Made by a program: the position numbers and the translations under genes. A stretch of 64,000 bases of DNA from Agapetus fuscipes (Eukaryota > Arthropoda > Insecta > Trichoptera > Glossosomatidae), in the NCBI GenBank assembly GCA_951799405.1, contig OX637363.1, positions 4,650,001 through 4,714,000 on the forward strand, given 5' to 3'. The notes below the pieces were generated by a model that saw nothing but the letters and a program-made list of their open reading frames with translations, made no database searches and had not been told where the DNA came from. This document shows, piece after piece, positions 1 through 10,565 of this stretch; position 1 is the first letter of the stretch; each line of letters begins with the position of its first letter.

Positions 1-237
1 AACTGAAATGAAAACTAGTTTGGGATGGAGACACAGAATTACAGCGGGTGTATTAAAAGATGGTTGGAACTGATAAAATCCGTATTGAAATACATTATCG
101 TAAACGACGATACGTATGGTTAGCATTAAAATACTTTAGTAAGGACATTTACATAATATTTTGACAGTTTTTCTGAAAAAACACCTTGCATTTTTATACC
201 ACAACACTAGAAGGCACAGCTTTATTTGTGGAATACG

Positions 238-494
238 AGCATTCTACAAACTGAGGACTTTTTACGAGCTTGGTCGTCGCTGTAGAAAGCGTCAATTCTC
301 AAGCAAGTCCCAGTTGCTGTAAGGCTGGATGGTCCTTTTGTTGACCGGTCTTTGGTAAAGGTATATGAATTTTTCAACCCAGCTAAGAGCATATTTGATA
401 ATATAAATGGTATATTTTTTTGCTCCGCCGGGATTTGAACCCACAACCTTCCATTTACGAGTCCGAAGCGTTAACCGCTAGACTACGGATCGGT
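238..494 (-). mobile_element. SINE1 copy joined to a SINE2 head stump
   Basis: tRNA-derived SINE read on the minus strand. The pol III B-box region (GGTTCAAATCCCGGCGG on the minus strand) lies near 426-445, and the tRNA-like head ends at 494. The body holds the family-typical CCAGTTGCTG and GACCGGTC segments. At 238-262 the sequence passes through AAAAAGTCC into the head of SINE2, the same joint seen at 15010 and 18640, so this is a truncated composite SINE. The first 237 bases of the window show nothing recognisable. Confidence 0.75.
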
Positions 495-1440
495 AAATCG
501 GTGATGTGGGTCACATCATATTCGTCGGTCATTTTTCTATAACCGTTGATCGATACGACAATCGGCGGGCATGTCTAAACAAGGCCAACTTCAGGTTTTT
601 ATTTAATTTTATAATTATTTTTAATTATATTTATTTTTAATTATGTTTATTCTTAATTATATTTCACTACAAAAACTAAGAAATTCCTTTGTTTAATTAT
701 AGCTTTGCATCCAGACGAAGGTTTTTTTATTGAATTTTTTATCAATAGTTATTTACCTTACAAACTGGTTTTATGACGTCCAACGCTTCTTCGAAAAAAC
801 GTTTTTTTTCACTTCATTTATAAACGCAGATATTTTGAAATCATGCTATCTATGATCTTTGATCTTAGCTGCAAAGATATTGATACGGCACACTTTTTTG
901 TGCAGGCCCTGAATTTCGCCATCCGTCGAACTCCTTGACAAAACTTAACCCTACACGCTGATTGGCCGGCGTTCGGCAAGACACCGGCCGAGCCGAATTT
1001 ACTGTAACAAAATTTATGTGTTTTATTGTAATAAAAAGGGAATAATTTGTCACAAGGTTGTCGGCCTGTTGGCCCGAAGACCGGTTCTGTTTGTAATTTG
1101 TACTGAAAAGAGAAAAAGAGAATAAAAAAAACGAAAGTTAAGAAAAACCCTTCAACCAAGTCTTTTTGATTTTGAAGAGAGGGTATCAATATATTACATT
1201 TAAAATTGCCCAATTATTATAATAATTCAAAAGAAATGCAACCCTTCTACTTTGAGCACAAAGGAAACCACCACTTGAATGGTAACTAATTGGCGTATTC
1301 TGACCCCCTAACCAATTAAAATAAAAAGGTTCCAATTGTCAGGTACGTCTTTCAGGCAACGCAACTAAAAATTGCCGATAAAGGGACTTGAAATCACTTG
1401 AAATAGTTTTCTAAAATGATTTTTTTAAGATCACATTGTT
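495..1440. other. AT-rich stretch, no feature recognised
   Basis: Low-complexity TTTTTAATTATATT repeats lie at 600-665. Short open frames on the minus strand at 818-1213 have no recognisable motif and look like chance frames. Confidence 0.5.
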
Positions 1441-1667
1441 CGACATTTTAGTGGTCGGTTGAGCCCACGCTTTGACAAACTAATGATGCCTGGGATGGAA
1501 GTTTATCACCACGGTCATTCTTACCTACCGATTTTTTGTAATATTTGTATGAAGACTAATCAGCTGTTCAATTGCGGCCATCTTGGATTGTCAGGTCTTT
1601 ATACAAATGCATCATGAGTTTATCAAAGCGTTGCTCAACGGACGACTAAAATGTGCAAGAATAGCAC
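1441..1667. mobile_element. MITE-C (foldback element)
   Basis: The two ends are inverted copies: the left end reads TTTTAGTGGTCGGTTGAGCC followed by CACGCTTTGACAAAC, and the right end carries its complement. The middle holds a CAGCTGTTCA..GCGGCCATCTTGGATTG core. Related copies lie near 29.5, 44.6-45.3, 53.0 and 60.4-60.96 kb. No coding capacity. The superfamily is not determined. Confidence 0.75.
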
Positions 1668-1769
1668 CGTTTTTGAGCCCAAAATATACTACAATTTTGT
1701 TTCCACAAGGATTTTATCATCAAACTGGTTGAGTTTCAGTTAACATGTAAATGATTGAATTATGTCAAT

Positions 1770-1832
1770 TTTATGATGTTGATTAATTAACATATTTTTA
1801 TGTTGTTGATTAATTAACATACTTTTATGATG
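1770..1832. repeat. Short tandem repeat, two units of about 26 bp
   Basis: GTTGATTAATTAACATA with its TTTTATG spacer occurs twice in a row. The flanking bases 1668-2000 hold nothing else recognisable apart from a short TAGTCTATAATATAGACTA palindrome near 1987. Confidence 0.6.
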
Positions 1833-2000
1833 CAACATTCTTCAACATACATAAAACAGTCACGTTTGCAACTGAAGATGATAAAAATTATCATTGAAAT
1901 TTTGCATGCTAATTTTTTTAACAAGTAAAGACATGTCGCTTGTCACGTATACCAACTTTGATGATAGAAACAAAACTATATTCCTTAGTCTATAATATAG

Positions 2001-2475
2001 ACTAGTGTCGAATTCTGGAGTAGGCTGCCTGAGGACAAATATCCCAAACTACGTGATTTTGGTAAAAAAATTGTTTCAATGTTTGGAAGCACCTACATTT
2101 GTGAGAGCACTTTTTCCTCGATGAAATTTATAAAATCAACTCACCGTAACAGACTTACAGACAACCATCTTCAAGATTTGCTTAAAGTGGCCACCACCTC
2201 GACAAGAATTGATTTTGACAAACTTGTGAACGATTGTGCCCGCCCTCAGTGTTCTCACTAGTGGTTTTTTTTTCAGTAAAATTGTTGATTTTGTTCTGCT
2301 CAACTCTTGTATGATTAGTATATATTATTTCTACATTAAAGTATGTTCAATATCCATAGCATTTGTTTATACATTAATTTATATAGCCTAAATTTCCCTT
2401 TAAGTTCTTGTGCGGCCCCTGCTTTTAGCGAAAGTATGGAAGTGGCCCTTTGGGCAAAAGAAGTTGGCCATCCCT
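2001..2475 (+). pseudogene. hAT-family transposase remnant (C-terminal dimerisation region) with 3' terminus
   Basis: An open frame at 2001-2261 encodes about 86 residues ending in SH. It contains FGSTYICESTFSSMKFIKS followed by HRNRLTDNHLQDLLKVATT, the typical hAT C-terminal dimerisation motif of the ZBED5/GTF2IRD2-like class. A TAG stop lies directly upstream, so the catalytic part is missing. Downstream, GGCCCTTTGGGCAAAAGAAG and TTGGCCATCCCTG (ending near 2475) look like a hAT 3' terminal repeat (complement CAGGGATGGCCAAC). The element is a 5'-truncated, inactive copy. The superfamily call is firm; the subfamily is not. Confidence 0.8.
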
Positions 2476-2481
2476 GGTCTA

Positions 2482-3282
2482 TATAATAATAATAATAATG
2501 AGTTCATTTGTATGGCGCCTTTTCATGACCCTTGGTCGTCCCAAAGGCTTGGGTTGTGGAGGTGGGAAGGGGTGGGTCTTCAGCTGCCTCCTGTGCACCG
2601 CCTCACTATCTATGGTCCGCAGCCTGTCCGCTCCCCCAGTTCTTGTTTACTGTATACGCCAATCTTGTCAAATATGACTTTTTGATGCAGTTGTCTTAAG
2701 AATAAAATTCTACACAATCTGAGCTAAAAAAAATACGTATTTGTCTTCAAATGTGCGAGTTATTCAACATTTTCACAGACGATATTCTGTGTTCGAAATT
2801 TCAACTCAGTGCTTGTTTACTGGATACGCCACAAACGCTGATGCGCATGCGTGGCTGACGAGTGGCTGCCGTATCTGCCAATCACAGACGCGCGTGGGTG
2901 TGACGTCACACCTAAACATCGTTTTTTAACCGTAGCCCGCTCGGAATTTTGAGATGAATATTTAAGTTTTCAAGGGATTCCTGAGATAAATCCTTTAAAA
3001 ATTATAGTTCATAGGAAGAAAAACATCTCCCGACCATCTGCAAAAACAATTTCTGCCATTGCATTGTTCAATGTGAACGGTTAGTCGATTATATGTTGAA
3101 ATGAACGTAATGGCATTTTAACATACAGGTTGCTACATTTTTAGTTCGTGAAACAGTAGGTAATTATTGATAGACAATAATTGCCATACGAGATTACAAA
3201 ATGCTTAATTAGACACGTACGTGGATAACTTACAGTATATTTTTGGTACCACGACAAAATGCTCACCGATAAATGTCCCAAG
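2482..3282. other. ATT microsatellite, possible LINE 3' UTR fragment, recurrent motif
   Basis: An (AAT)n run at 2482-2499 is followed by TATGGCGCCTTTTCATGACC, similar to the sequence at 11530, so 2482-2640 may be a minus-strand LINE 3' end. The motif CTTGTTTACTG(T/G)ATACGCCA occurs at about 2643 and 2812 and again, inverted, at 5630 and 5915. A CpG-richer patch at 2840-2920 includes a TGACGTCA site. Nothing else is seen to 3282. Confidence 0.4.
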
Positions 3283-3284
3283 AC

Positions 3285-3420
3285 ATAATGTCCCGTCCGT
3301 CCGTATATGTACCTATGTATGCATGTACCAGCCGAAATTACAGATCATATTCTATTTTCATTAAAATTTAATATAATCTGAACAAGTATTTATGTATATA
3401 TGTAACTGTAACTGTAATTC
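3285..3420. mobile_element. MITE-D fragment
   Basis: CCGTCCGTCCGTATATGTAC..CCAGCCGA matches the inner arm of the foldback element at 4655-5314 (CCGTCCGTATGTGTG..CCCAGCCGA). Only this part is recognisable. Confidence 0.5.
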
Positions 3421-3492
3421 TGTCACCATTCCGCTAGGGGTGGCCAGAGCCTCTGCAGAGCTGCCTCCATTTCTTCTTATTCTGCCTATCCT
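3398..3492 (-). mobile_element. LINE-G 3' end
   Basis: On the minus strand the sequence ends GGCCACCCCTAGCGGAATGG then a GTTACAGTTACAG tail. It matches the 3' ends at 11100, 16620, 30940 and 36360. Only the last few codons and the tail remain. Confidence 0.7.
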
Positions 3493-3529
3493 TACTGAAA
3501 ATTGAAATTGACGTTAAATTTAAAATTAA

Positions 3530-3666
3530 AATCAACAAAATCTCACATGAACATAAACCTTGCAACTCCTGTCACATATCCGTAAAATCAGGGTGGCGTA
3601 AGCAAAAGCGAACCTATTTTTTCAGCATGGGGGGTCAGCCTCATACCAACCTGTCAGGCAAGGAGC
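3530..3666 (-). mobile_element. LINE-A 3' end fragment
   Basis: Diverged copy of the conserved block: GGGTGGCGTAAGCAAAAGCG.., GGTCAGCCTCATACCAACCT. Tail missing. Bases 3667-3980 show no feature. Confidence 0.6.
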
Positions 3667-3982
3667 ATCATTAGCAAACATCAAAACATTGAAACGTATA
3701 AAAATGTTCCATCTTTCAATAACGTAGTTCACGCACTATTTGGAAATTCAAAATAAAAACAGACTTACTTTCGTAAACATTTTATACAAGAGATAGAAAG
3801 CTACAACTTTTGTCCTAAAAAAACATATTTTCTGATATATAATTGATGTTTTCTTCAAAATAATAAAAAAAAAATGCACAGAATCTGCACTCGACTTTCT
3901 TGCATAAATTAACTCACTGTATGACGAATTTAAAGCTAGAATCATTTGCCAGTTTATGCTGCTTCAAGAAGAAAAAAAATAT

Positions 3983-4081
3983 TATTTGGTGAGCGCCGTT
4001 TTGTGTGAATCACACCTCAAGAGCCCTCTGCGAGGTTGGTCGTCTCTGAAAAAAACGCCAATTACACAAGAAAGAACCTTG
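3983..4081 (-). mobile_element. SINE1 3' fragment
   Basis: TTATTTGGTGAGCGCCG, then CCTCAAGAGCCCTCTGCGAG, is the ATT-tailed 3' module of SINE1. The tRNA head is missing. Confidence 0.65.
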
Positions 4082-4084
4082 ATT

Positions 4085-4320
4085 TATAGGTTGGTATAAA
4101 GCTGACCACCCATAGTGTAAAAAATAATTCACTTTGTCAATGTCAGAGTTGCAGGCTTAATGTTCATTTGAGATTTGGTTTCAATTTGTAAGTACACACT
4201 CAGCATTTGCAAGCGCGAACTTACAAGTTTCTGTTTGTGGACATGCAATTGATCTGAGTTTTGAATGTTAATATTTCGTTGCAACTACGATTCTCGATTA
4301 TTATACATATGTACATAGAT
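4085..4320 (+). mobile_element. LINE-B 3' end
   Basis: Starts GGTTGGTATAAAGCTGACCA and ends ATTTCGTTGCAACTACGATT. It carries the TTTGTAAGTACACACTCAGC block typical of the B variant. The CCCCTGTTTCAGGG hairpin segment is deleted. Bases 4321-4654 are AT-rich without features. Confidence 0.65.
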
Positions 4321-4654
4321 GGTCATTGAACGCTTTTGTATGCAAACTTGGACTTTGTATGGTGGGTAAACTTTTTTGTCATGTTTTGAAAAAGTAACGA
4401 CTGATTATTATTGCTATTTAGAAAGTTTTAAGAATCGCAGCCTTTTATCTAATTTTAACCCTCTGATTATTACCAAACATTTTGTCTGGAAATTTCTCAC
4501 TTTGTATGTGATTCACTTTTTGAAAAATATAATAATGACATCATATAAGTTATCATTATTGTCTTAAATTTTCTAAAAAGTATTTTTTTATTAACACTCT
4601 AACTGCTGAGAACTTTTCAATATATTTTTACTTTATAGCAGTCAGAAGGAGCTA

Positions 4655-5314
4655 TAAAGTATTGTATTCGTCCGAAAAAAAATTGAGGTTTCAACGGAAA
4701 TGAGTTGTCTTGCGCCAGGACGTGCAAAAAAACCTAATTTGTCGAACCTGTCCGTCCGTATGTGTGTATGTCCCAGCCGATACTACTAATCACAGAGACA
4801 CCAATTTTAAGATTTAGAGAATTGACAACCACAAATTTTGATGAGCCGACCGGCATGGGATCACCCTGAAAATTCAAGATGGCTGCCATACAAAAAAAAC
4901 ATAAAATTGCACTTTTCTCAAAAACGGCTCCAAGATTATTTTTTTGCAGTGTGGTCGTTGCTCAAATTTTTACTAAAAAAATTAGGTATGGCAACACTCT
5001 TGCAAACCTGGGTCTATGGGTTGCCATCTGAAATTTTATGTTTTTTTTTGTATGGCAGCCATCTTGAATTTTCAAGTTGGTGTAATGCCGTGTAATTCAT
5101 ATTTAAAACATGTTCAAAAGAGTTGATGTAGCCAAAATTTGGTATCTCTAAGTCTAATACTTTGGAAAGTGACACACATACACACGCACACACACACACA
5201 CATACAGACGGACGTTTTTGAAAGATAGTGTTTTTTGGCATGTCCTGCACCAGGACAACTCATTTCCGTGAAAACCTCGAAAAAAAAATTTCACACCAAA
5301 TCAATACTTTCTTT
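4655..5314. mobile_element. MITE-D, long foldback element
   Basis: Left arm AAAGTATTG..GAGGTTTCAACGGAAATGAG is answered on the right by CTCATTTCCGTGAAAACCTC..CAATACTTT. A second inner pair is formed by CAAGATGGCTGCCATACAAA near 4875 and its complement near 5050. A CA/TG-rich stretch with GACGGAC sits in each arm. The element has no coding capacity and could fold into a hairpin of about 300-bp arms with mismatches. Confidence 0.7.
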
Positions 5315-5390
5315 ATGATGATGATGAGTTGATGATTTCTTTATAGCACCGTTTCGTGAAAAAAAATGAAATTTTTAGTCTTCAGCTAGA
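5315..5390 (-). mobile_element. CR1-like LINE 3' tip with ATC-type tail
   Basis: The minus strand reads CGAAACGGTGCTATAAAGAA then ATCATCAACTCATCATCATC. It matches the 3' tip of the plus-strand LINE piece ending near 57465. Confidence 0.55.
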
Positions 5391-5935
5391 GCAAGAAAGT
5401 AAAAAACAAAAAAAAAACCTTAAAGAAAATAAAAAAATATTTTGATAATAAACTTCTCTCTTCCATCTCTTTGGTAACACTAGAGTATTAATAGGAAAGG
5501 AAGGAAGTAAAGAAATAAAAAAAAGTCAAATGAAAGTTCAATAGCCTACTGTGTAATATGAATTAAATAAGTACAACAAATATAATGTGCGGTGAAGAAG
5601 TGACTGGAACACCCTTTATATGTGATTTGGCGCATAGAGTAAACAAGCACTAAAAGATTGTTGCGAGCGTCCGGTCAATCTCAAGATCGTTTTACTGTAT
5701 ATCCACTTTACGAAATTTCCGTTGCGCATCTTTGACGTATATCCATTTTAAAACGCCTTTTTTTAGTATTAAACGTAACATTATTATGATTTTTACCGAT
5801 TATTATAGTGCCAGACCTGCAGTACTTTCGGTAAAATAGGCAATTGAATTACGATTTTGTCAATTACAATAACAAAACACAAAAACATTGCTCCTGTAAA
5901 ATTAGCTCAATGGCGTTTACAGTAAACAAGCACTA
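5391..5935. other. AT-rich stretch with two copies of a recurrent motif
   Basis: AGTAAACAAGCACTAA occurs near 5638 and near 5921, flanking about 280 bp. Both are inverted copies of the motif seen at 2640 and 2812. No gene is seen. Confidence 0.4.
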
Positions 5936-5936
5936 A

Positions 5937-6290
5937 GGCAGCGTCAGTCAGGCAGCGAGTTCCAGGCCGCGGGCGCAGCGACACGGAAGGCGCGCTCCCC
6001 GAACACCGTGTTGGGGCTTCGTCTCGGGATCTCCAGAAGGTTGCCGCTTGCTGATGCCGATCTCAGCGTTAGTCTCCTGGTACTGATTGTTGCTGGTGTG
6101 ATGAGCTCTCTGATGTATTGTGGAGCTCCTCCATGTAGAGCTTTATGTACTATCAGACACAGTTTCAATTTGATGCGCTCGGGTACGCGAAGCCAGTGAA
6201 GCCTCTGAAGAAGTGGGGAAATGTGGCAGAATTTGAAGGAGTTATAACCTGAACCTCGCTGCCGCATTTTGTAGAGACTGCAGCCTGTGA
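5937..6290 (-). pseudogene. CR1/L2-like LINE, C-terminal RT fragment
   Basis: The minus-strand frame contains LLQRLHWLRVPERIKLKLCL, ALHGGAPQYIRELI, and PNTVFGERAFRVAAPAAWNS. This is the conserved region after the RT domain in CR1/L2-type LINEs. The 5' part and the 3' end are missing; the frame simply ends at LPD. Dead fragment. Confidence 0.8.
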
Positions 6291-6777
6291 AGTTGACTTA
6301 CTGGCTGTTGTTCTGAGTTTCTGACTACTCATCACACGGTACGTAGTTCAAATCCCGGTAGAATAAAATTGCAGGTTTTACGTTCATTTGATATTTGTTA
6401 TGTTTGTTGTTGGAAAAGAAGGCAAGCAGTCACTGATCTTACGATATGAAATCTTAAGGTTCGATCTTAGACCTCAATTTTTTTTTCAATTTTCAAACAA
6501 TAAAAAATATTTTATTGCGTACACGAAACTTGAGGTTAGCAGTCATAAAACAAAAACCGAAAAATTCAATTTTCAATAAAAATAATAATTGAATTAATTT
6601 TAAAAAAACAATTGGTTTTACATAACAGACTTTATGGTGTTAAATAATGGATAGCGAATAATTGTATTTTTTTACATTATGAAACATCTAACCGCAATTT
6701 GAGCTATGCTTGTTATTGTATCCTGAATTCTATCCACTAGATGTGGCTGGTACCTATCTCGATATTTTTATCTTGAA
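6291..6777. other. No feature recognised
   Basis: AT-rich. A 35-bp LINE-A-like scrap (TTGCAGGTTTTACGTTCATT) lies near 6370. Confidence 0.45.
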
Positions 6778-7190
6778 CTATCAATATTAAAAAATATTTC
6801 AAAAGCGAAAACACTCATGTTTGCGCCTACACATGCTATATGTGAACCTACAACATAAAAACCAAATCTCAAATCGACATAGTACACCCTGCAACTCTTG
6901 CCGTCCTTCCCTGTAACAGGGGTGACATTGGCAAAGTGAACCATTTTTACAGCATGGGTGGTCAGCCGCATACCAACCTATAAGTCAAAGAACATACACG
7001 AAAATTACATTTTATAAATCAGTAAATACTAATATCATCAAAACTAAACAGAAAACAAATTCCAATTTAACAAACCCTAGCCGCCCACATTACAGATCAA
7101 CCGCCATTTCTTTCTGTCCTTACATACTTCTTTCATTTCCTCCAGAGTCATAACCTTCTTCATACAGGCTCTTCTTTTATTATCTATAAT
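6778..7190 (-). mobile_element. LINE-A 3' end with C-terminal coding stub
   Basis: Reading on the minus strand: the coding stub near 7080-7190 ends in KKWRLICNVGG-stop, then an AT-rich spacer, then the conserved block (GGTATGCGGCTGACCACCCA near 6970), then the degenerate 3' end near 6780. This is one of the copies that shows the abundant repeat is the 3' end of a LINE. The coding part is interrupted at 7190 by an inverted LINE-B pair and continues at 7594. Confidence 0.8.
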
Positions 7191-7593
7191 CTATAATAAT
7201 CTATAATCTAAGTTGCAAGGATATATTCATTTAAAGCTCTCAGATGTATGCCCACAAACCAACAAGTGTAGTTCGCGCTTACAAATGCTGAATGTGTACT
7301 TACAAATAAAATCCAAACCTCAAATGAACATAAGCCCCACAACTTTTGCCGACCTTCCCTGAAACAGGGGTGACATTGGCAAAGTGAACCATTTTTTACA
7401 GTATGGGTGGTCAGCCTCATACCAACCTATAAGTCAAGGAAAGATTATAGATATTTGGATTTTATTTGTAAGTACACAATCAGCATTTGTAAGCGCGAAC
7501 TACACGTGTTTGTTTGTGGGCATACATCTGAGAGCTTTGAATGAATATATCCTTGCAACTTAGATTATAGATTATTATAGATTATATGACTCT
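7191..7593. mobile_element. Inverted LINE-B pair inserted in a LINE-A coding stub
   Basis: A minus-strand LINE-B 3' end (7191-7438, tail outward) is followed at once by a 5'-truncated plus-strand copy (7441-7593, tail outward). Both outer edges are TATAGATTATAGATT-type tails, so the unit is a large inverted repeat. It splits the LINE-A stub between the codons around AGAGTCATAATAAAAGAAGA (complement). Confidence 0.7.
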
Positions 7594-7690
7594 GGATATT
7601 CCATTCATTCGCAATTTCGGATATTTGGTCCATCCATACCTTTTTCGGTCTTCCTCTACCACGACATCCATCTATTATACCAATATATAG
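7594..7690 (-). pseudogene. LINE-A coding stub, upstream part
   Basis: Minus-strand translation gives DGCRGRGRPKKVWMDQISE then IANEWNIQSH, continuous with the stub that resumes below 7190. Homologous stubs lie at 37985 and 58530. Confidence 0.75.
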
Positions 7691-8149
7691 CATGAATAAA
7701 TTATTATTATCATTATTATTTATTTTCACAGAAAAGAGGATGACTTACGCCAAAAACGCAAAATCGCCAAAACGCCAATCTTATACTTACATTTTTTTAT
7801 TTTCCAATGATGAGACAAATAACTGGTAAAACATGAAAGCAGAGGTTTCCTGACTTTAACTAGGACTCGAACCCAAGCTTCCAGTTTGCTAAGCAGAACC
7901 GCTTATCTGTAATGTGTCGGTTGGACCGGAAAATCATCAATGATATCAACCGTACCACTATCAATGGAGAGCGGATATCATAGAAAACAAAACAGTTATA
8001 AATTGCGTAAAATCATTGAAAGGTAACAAGTTTTTTTTAACGATTCGTACTAATGATAATTTTATAAAACCTCTTCACATCCATCAATATTGCTCTTTGA
8101 AAGCAATGGAACTACTTTTGTCAACAAATTTCACCTTAATATTCGACGT
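7691..8149. other. Microsatellite and a possible tRNA-like SINE head
   Basis: An imperfect ATT microsatellite lies at 7700-7730. On the minus strand near 7860-7905 a GGGTTCGAGTCC B-box follows TTAGCAAACTGGAAGC, which may be a third kind of SINE head. No supporting body was found. Confidence 0.35.
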
Positions 8150-8385
8150 TTTCGATAGCTATACGTTTGTTCTTCGCTGGGTTGAAAATTTCATACACCT
8201 TTACCAATGACCGGTCAACAAAGGTCCATTCAGCCTTACAGCAACTGGGTCTTGCTTGAGTATTGACGCTTTGTAACGACGACTAAGCTCGTACACCTGT
8301 GCGGCACTACAACAAGTGTCATAGACCCATAGAGTTTCTAGAATCTAGGGAGTCTTCCGCACAGGATTTCTTCAAAAAAAAAACG
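8150..8385 (+). mobile_element. SINE1 body with the hairpin 3' module
   Basis: TCTTCGCTGGGTTGAAAATTT..GACCGGTCAACAAAGGTCCA is the SINE1 body. It ends in the module TGCGGCACTACAACAAGTGT..TAGAGTTTCTAGAATCTAGG then a poly-A run. The tRNA head is truncated. The same 3' module is found at 27068, 43888 and 59625. Confidence 0.7.
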
Positions 8386-8402
8386 AACACTATATGCTGA
8401 TA

Positions 8403-8757
8403 TGCGTTGGTATGCGGCTGACCACCCATGCTGTAGAAAATGGTTCACTTTGCCAATGTCACCCCTGTTTCAGGGAAGGTCGGCAAGAGTTGCAGGGATA
8501 ATGTTCATTTGAGATTGGTTTTTTATATTGTGAAACTTTTACACTGAGTGAAAATTCATTGTAATTTTAATTTAAAAAAACTGTTTTTTATCATACTTTT
8601 ATTTTCAATTTTTTTTGAGTTTACAATGCCTAAGCGCTATCGGACTTTATCCGTCCATCTCCAACTAAGTACTTCAACTTCAACTAACTTCAGGCTAACT
8701 ACTCTGTTAGCCTCTGTTAATATATCTTTGCAACTTAGATTGAGATTAAGATTTAGA
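8403..8757 (+). mobile_element. LINE-A 3' end split by a 185-bp insertion
   Basis: The block starts GTTGGTATGCGGCTGACC and runs to TTTTTATATTGTG at about 8532. It resumes near 8715 with TTAATATATCTTTGCAACTT and an AGATTTAG-type tail. The intervening AT-rich sequence was not recognised. Confidence 0.7.
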
Positions 8758-9045
8758 TGAATACTGAGGTGGCATGTAGAGAAAAAATGTGTCTGTTCTG
8801 ACCTAGTTGCAGACCGATGCTAGTTTGTCGACTTCATACATTATGTATCGTTTTCTGACGGTTGGCTATCGTTTCTGATTGCCCGACTAAACGGTCCGGT
8901 ACGTCGTTCGCTCCGAACCGGTTTGAGACGATTTGAAAACCAGAAGTAAAATCTGCAACTTTAGATTATGGCTTTTCATACACATCGAGTCATTTTTCCA
9001 GCCGATAAGTTATAGATGATGTTTGTCAATGAAATAAATACAAAT
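8758..9045. other. No feature recognised
   Basis: Unique-looking sequence with a CGTTCGCTCCGAACCGG patch near 8905. Confidence 0.4.
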
Positions 9046-9235
9046 AAATCGACGGCGTTATGGCGGTTGATCTGTAAAGTTAGCGGTTAGGGCTAGGATT
9101 TTAGAATTTTATTTTTTTGTCTTTGTTTTGGTGTTTATATTAATTATTTGTTGATTATAAAAATGTAAGTTATTGTGTATGTTCCCTAACTTATATGTTG
9201 GTATGCGGCTGACCAACCATGCTGTAGAAAATGGT
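9046..9235 (+). mobile_element. LINE-A 3' end, truncated by a CR1-like piece
   Basis: Begins with the end of the coding stub (ATGGCGGTTGATCTGTAA at about 9059), then the AT-rich spacer and GGTTGGTATGCGGCTGACCA. It stops at GAAAATGGTTCA, where a minus-strand LINE fragment begins. Confidence 0.75.
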
Positions 9236-9595
9236 TCATGATGTCCAGGCAGCTGCTTTTTTTGATGCAGCTGACCTAAGTGTTTGTCCGCGCGAGGTTG
9301 TAGTTGCTGGAAACACCAGCTCCATCAGGTACCCCGGAGCACTCCCATGCAGAGCTTTAAAGTTGAGCAAGCTGACTATGAAGGTGATCCTTTCAGGGGT
9401 TTTCAGCCAATGCATGGCATGATGTCGCAGAACTCTGCTACCCATATATAAGCCTAGCTGCGGCGTTCTATAGCGATTGAAGCCTATTGAACTGATTTTT
9501 GGGCTGGCCAGCATAGATCGCATTGCAGTAGTCGAGTCTGGCCACTACAAAGGAGTTCACAATTTCCTTTGTAGCACTTCTAGGCAAAGTCACAT
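9236..9595 (-). pseudogene. CR1/L2-like LINE, C-terminal RT fragment
   Basis: Minus-strand translation shows VVARLDYCNAIYAGQP (with a frame change), then HAMHWLKTPERITFIVSLLN, FKALHGSAPGYLMELV and LRSAASKKAAAW. This is the same C-terminal region as at 5937 and 11512. The GATGTCCAGGCAGCTGCT end is shared with the copy at 11712. Inactive. Confidence 0.75.
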
Positions 9596-10019
9596 AATTA
9601 TGCTAAAGTCACATATATGCTAACGTTGAAAATACCGGGCCTAAGAATACTCTACTGTAACCTTTAATGAAATTTGCAGCTTAGATTAAAGGTTTTTTTC
9701 CCAGCAATACGGAAGTCATAGGAATAAATTAACAGTTTGAATGCCATGAATATCTATATGTTTCATGTGTGTGGCGGATATGGTAAATAAAAGTCATGGG
9801 CCGACCTTCGCTCGAAGATCGCATTAGATATGACAAAAATTAACATATATGTGTATTTTTAGTGCATTAAATTTATTACTATTTGATCAAAAACCCATAG
9901 AGGTATATTCAATGGAGGGGCTATGAATATGATTTAGTACCAATCGACATGATGCAACGTCTTTGACACCATACATTGTTAATAGTGCTGTCTCGCTCAC
10001 GACATATGAAATGCTTTTG
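9596..10019. other. No feature recognised
   Basis: Contains AATACCGGGCC near 9630, like the tip of the Harbinger-type MITE at 42233, but no partner end. Confidence 0.35.
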
Positions 10020-10565
10020 TTTTTTTTCTATTTAAGCAACATGTCTCTACTCTGTCTTCAATCTATGTAAATATCACCATGGAAACCCATGAAATCACTA
10101 TGGTAACGGTGTTTATTACTAGTGTTGTTGAATGTATGAAAATATCTGATAAATTCCGAATTCAAAAATGTTTTTCGAATTCGATGATTTTCACAAGTAT
10201 CTATTACCGTGAGCATAGAAGTTACACACGTGAATAAGGATGTACCTATATATTTGAACATCAGTATTTCTAGAAATGGCTGTCACTTTCGCGAACAAAA
10301 TATTTCGACAGACGAAAAATAAATTTTATCAACGTAATCATATAGAATAGTGATTAAAGTGAAATATTTTTCCATGTTCTTTAACACATTTACTCTATTT
10401 TGTTGGCACGTTTAGAAAATACCCAGTTTGGCATTTATATGGATTTTTTTTCCAATTAGGTAACACACCTGTTGACAGTTAGAAGGTTACCGATAGGCTG
10501 AATTTGGATTCTTGTATGATGAGTGGGGTAGCGTATTTCTAATTCTCAAATGACCGATTTCTTAG
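10020..10565. repeat. Dispersed segment, copy 1 (no LINE insertion)
   Basis: Shares a long colinear stretch with 15620-16760: CATGGAAACCCATGAAATCA, CTGATAAATTCCGAATTC, GTTACACACGTG, and GGTAACACACCTGTTGACAG. Here the last part runs uninterrupted, which gives the empty site for the LINE-G copy at 16236. Confidence 0.75.

Noticed and set aside
426..494. tRNA gene on the minus strand
   Set aside because: It is the head of SINE1, repeated about ten times in the window with the same body.
818..1213. 131-residue minus-strand frame
   Set aside because: No motif is recognised and the composition follows the local base bias.
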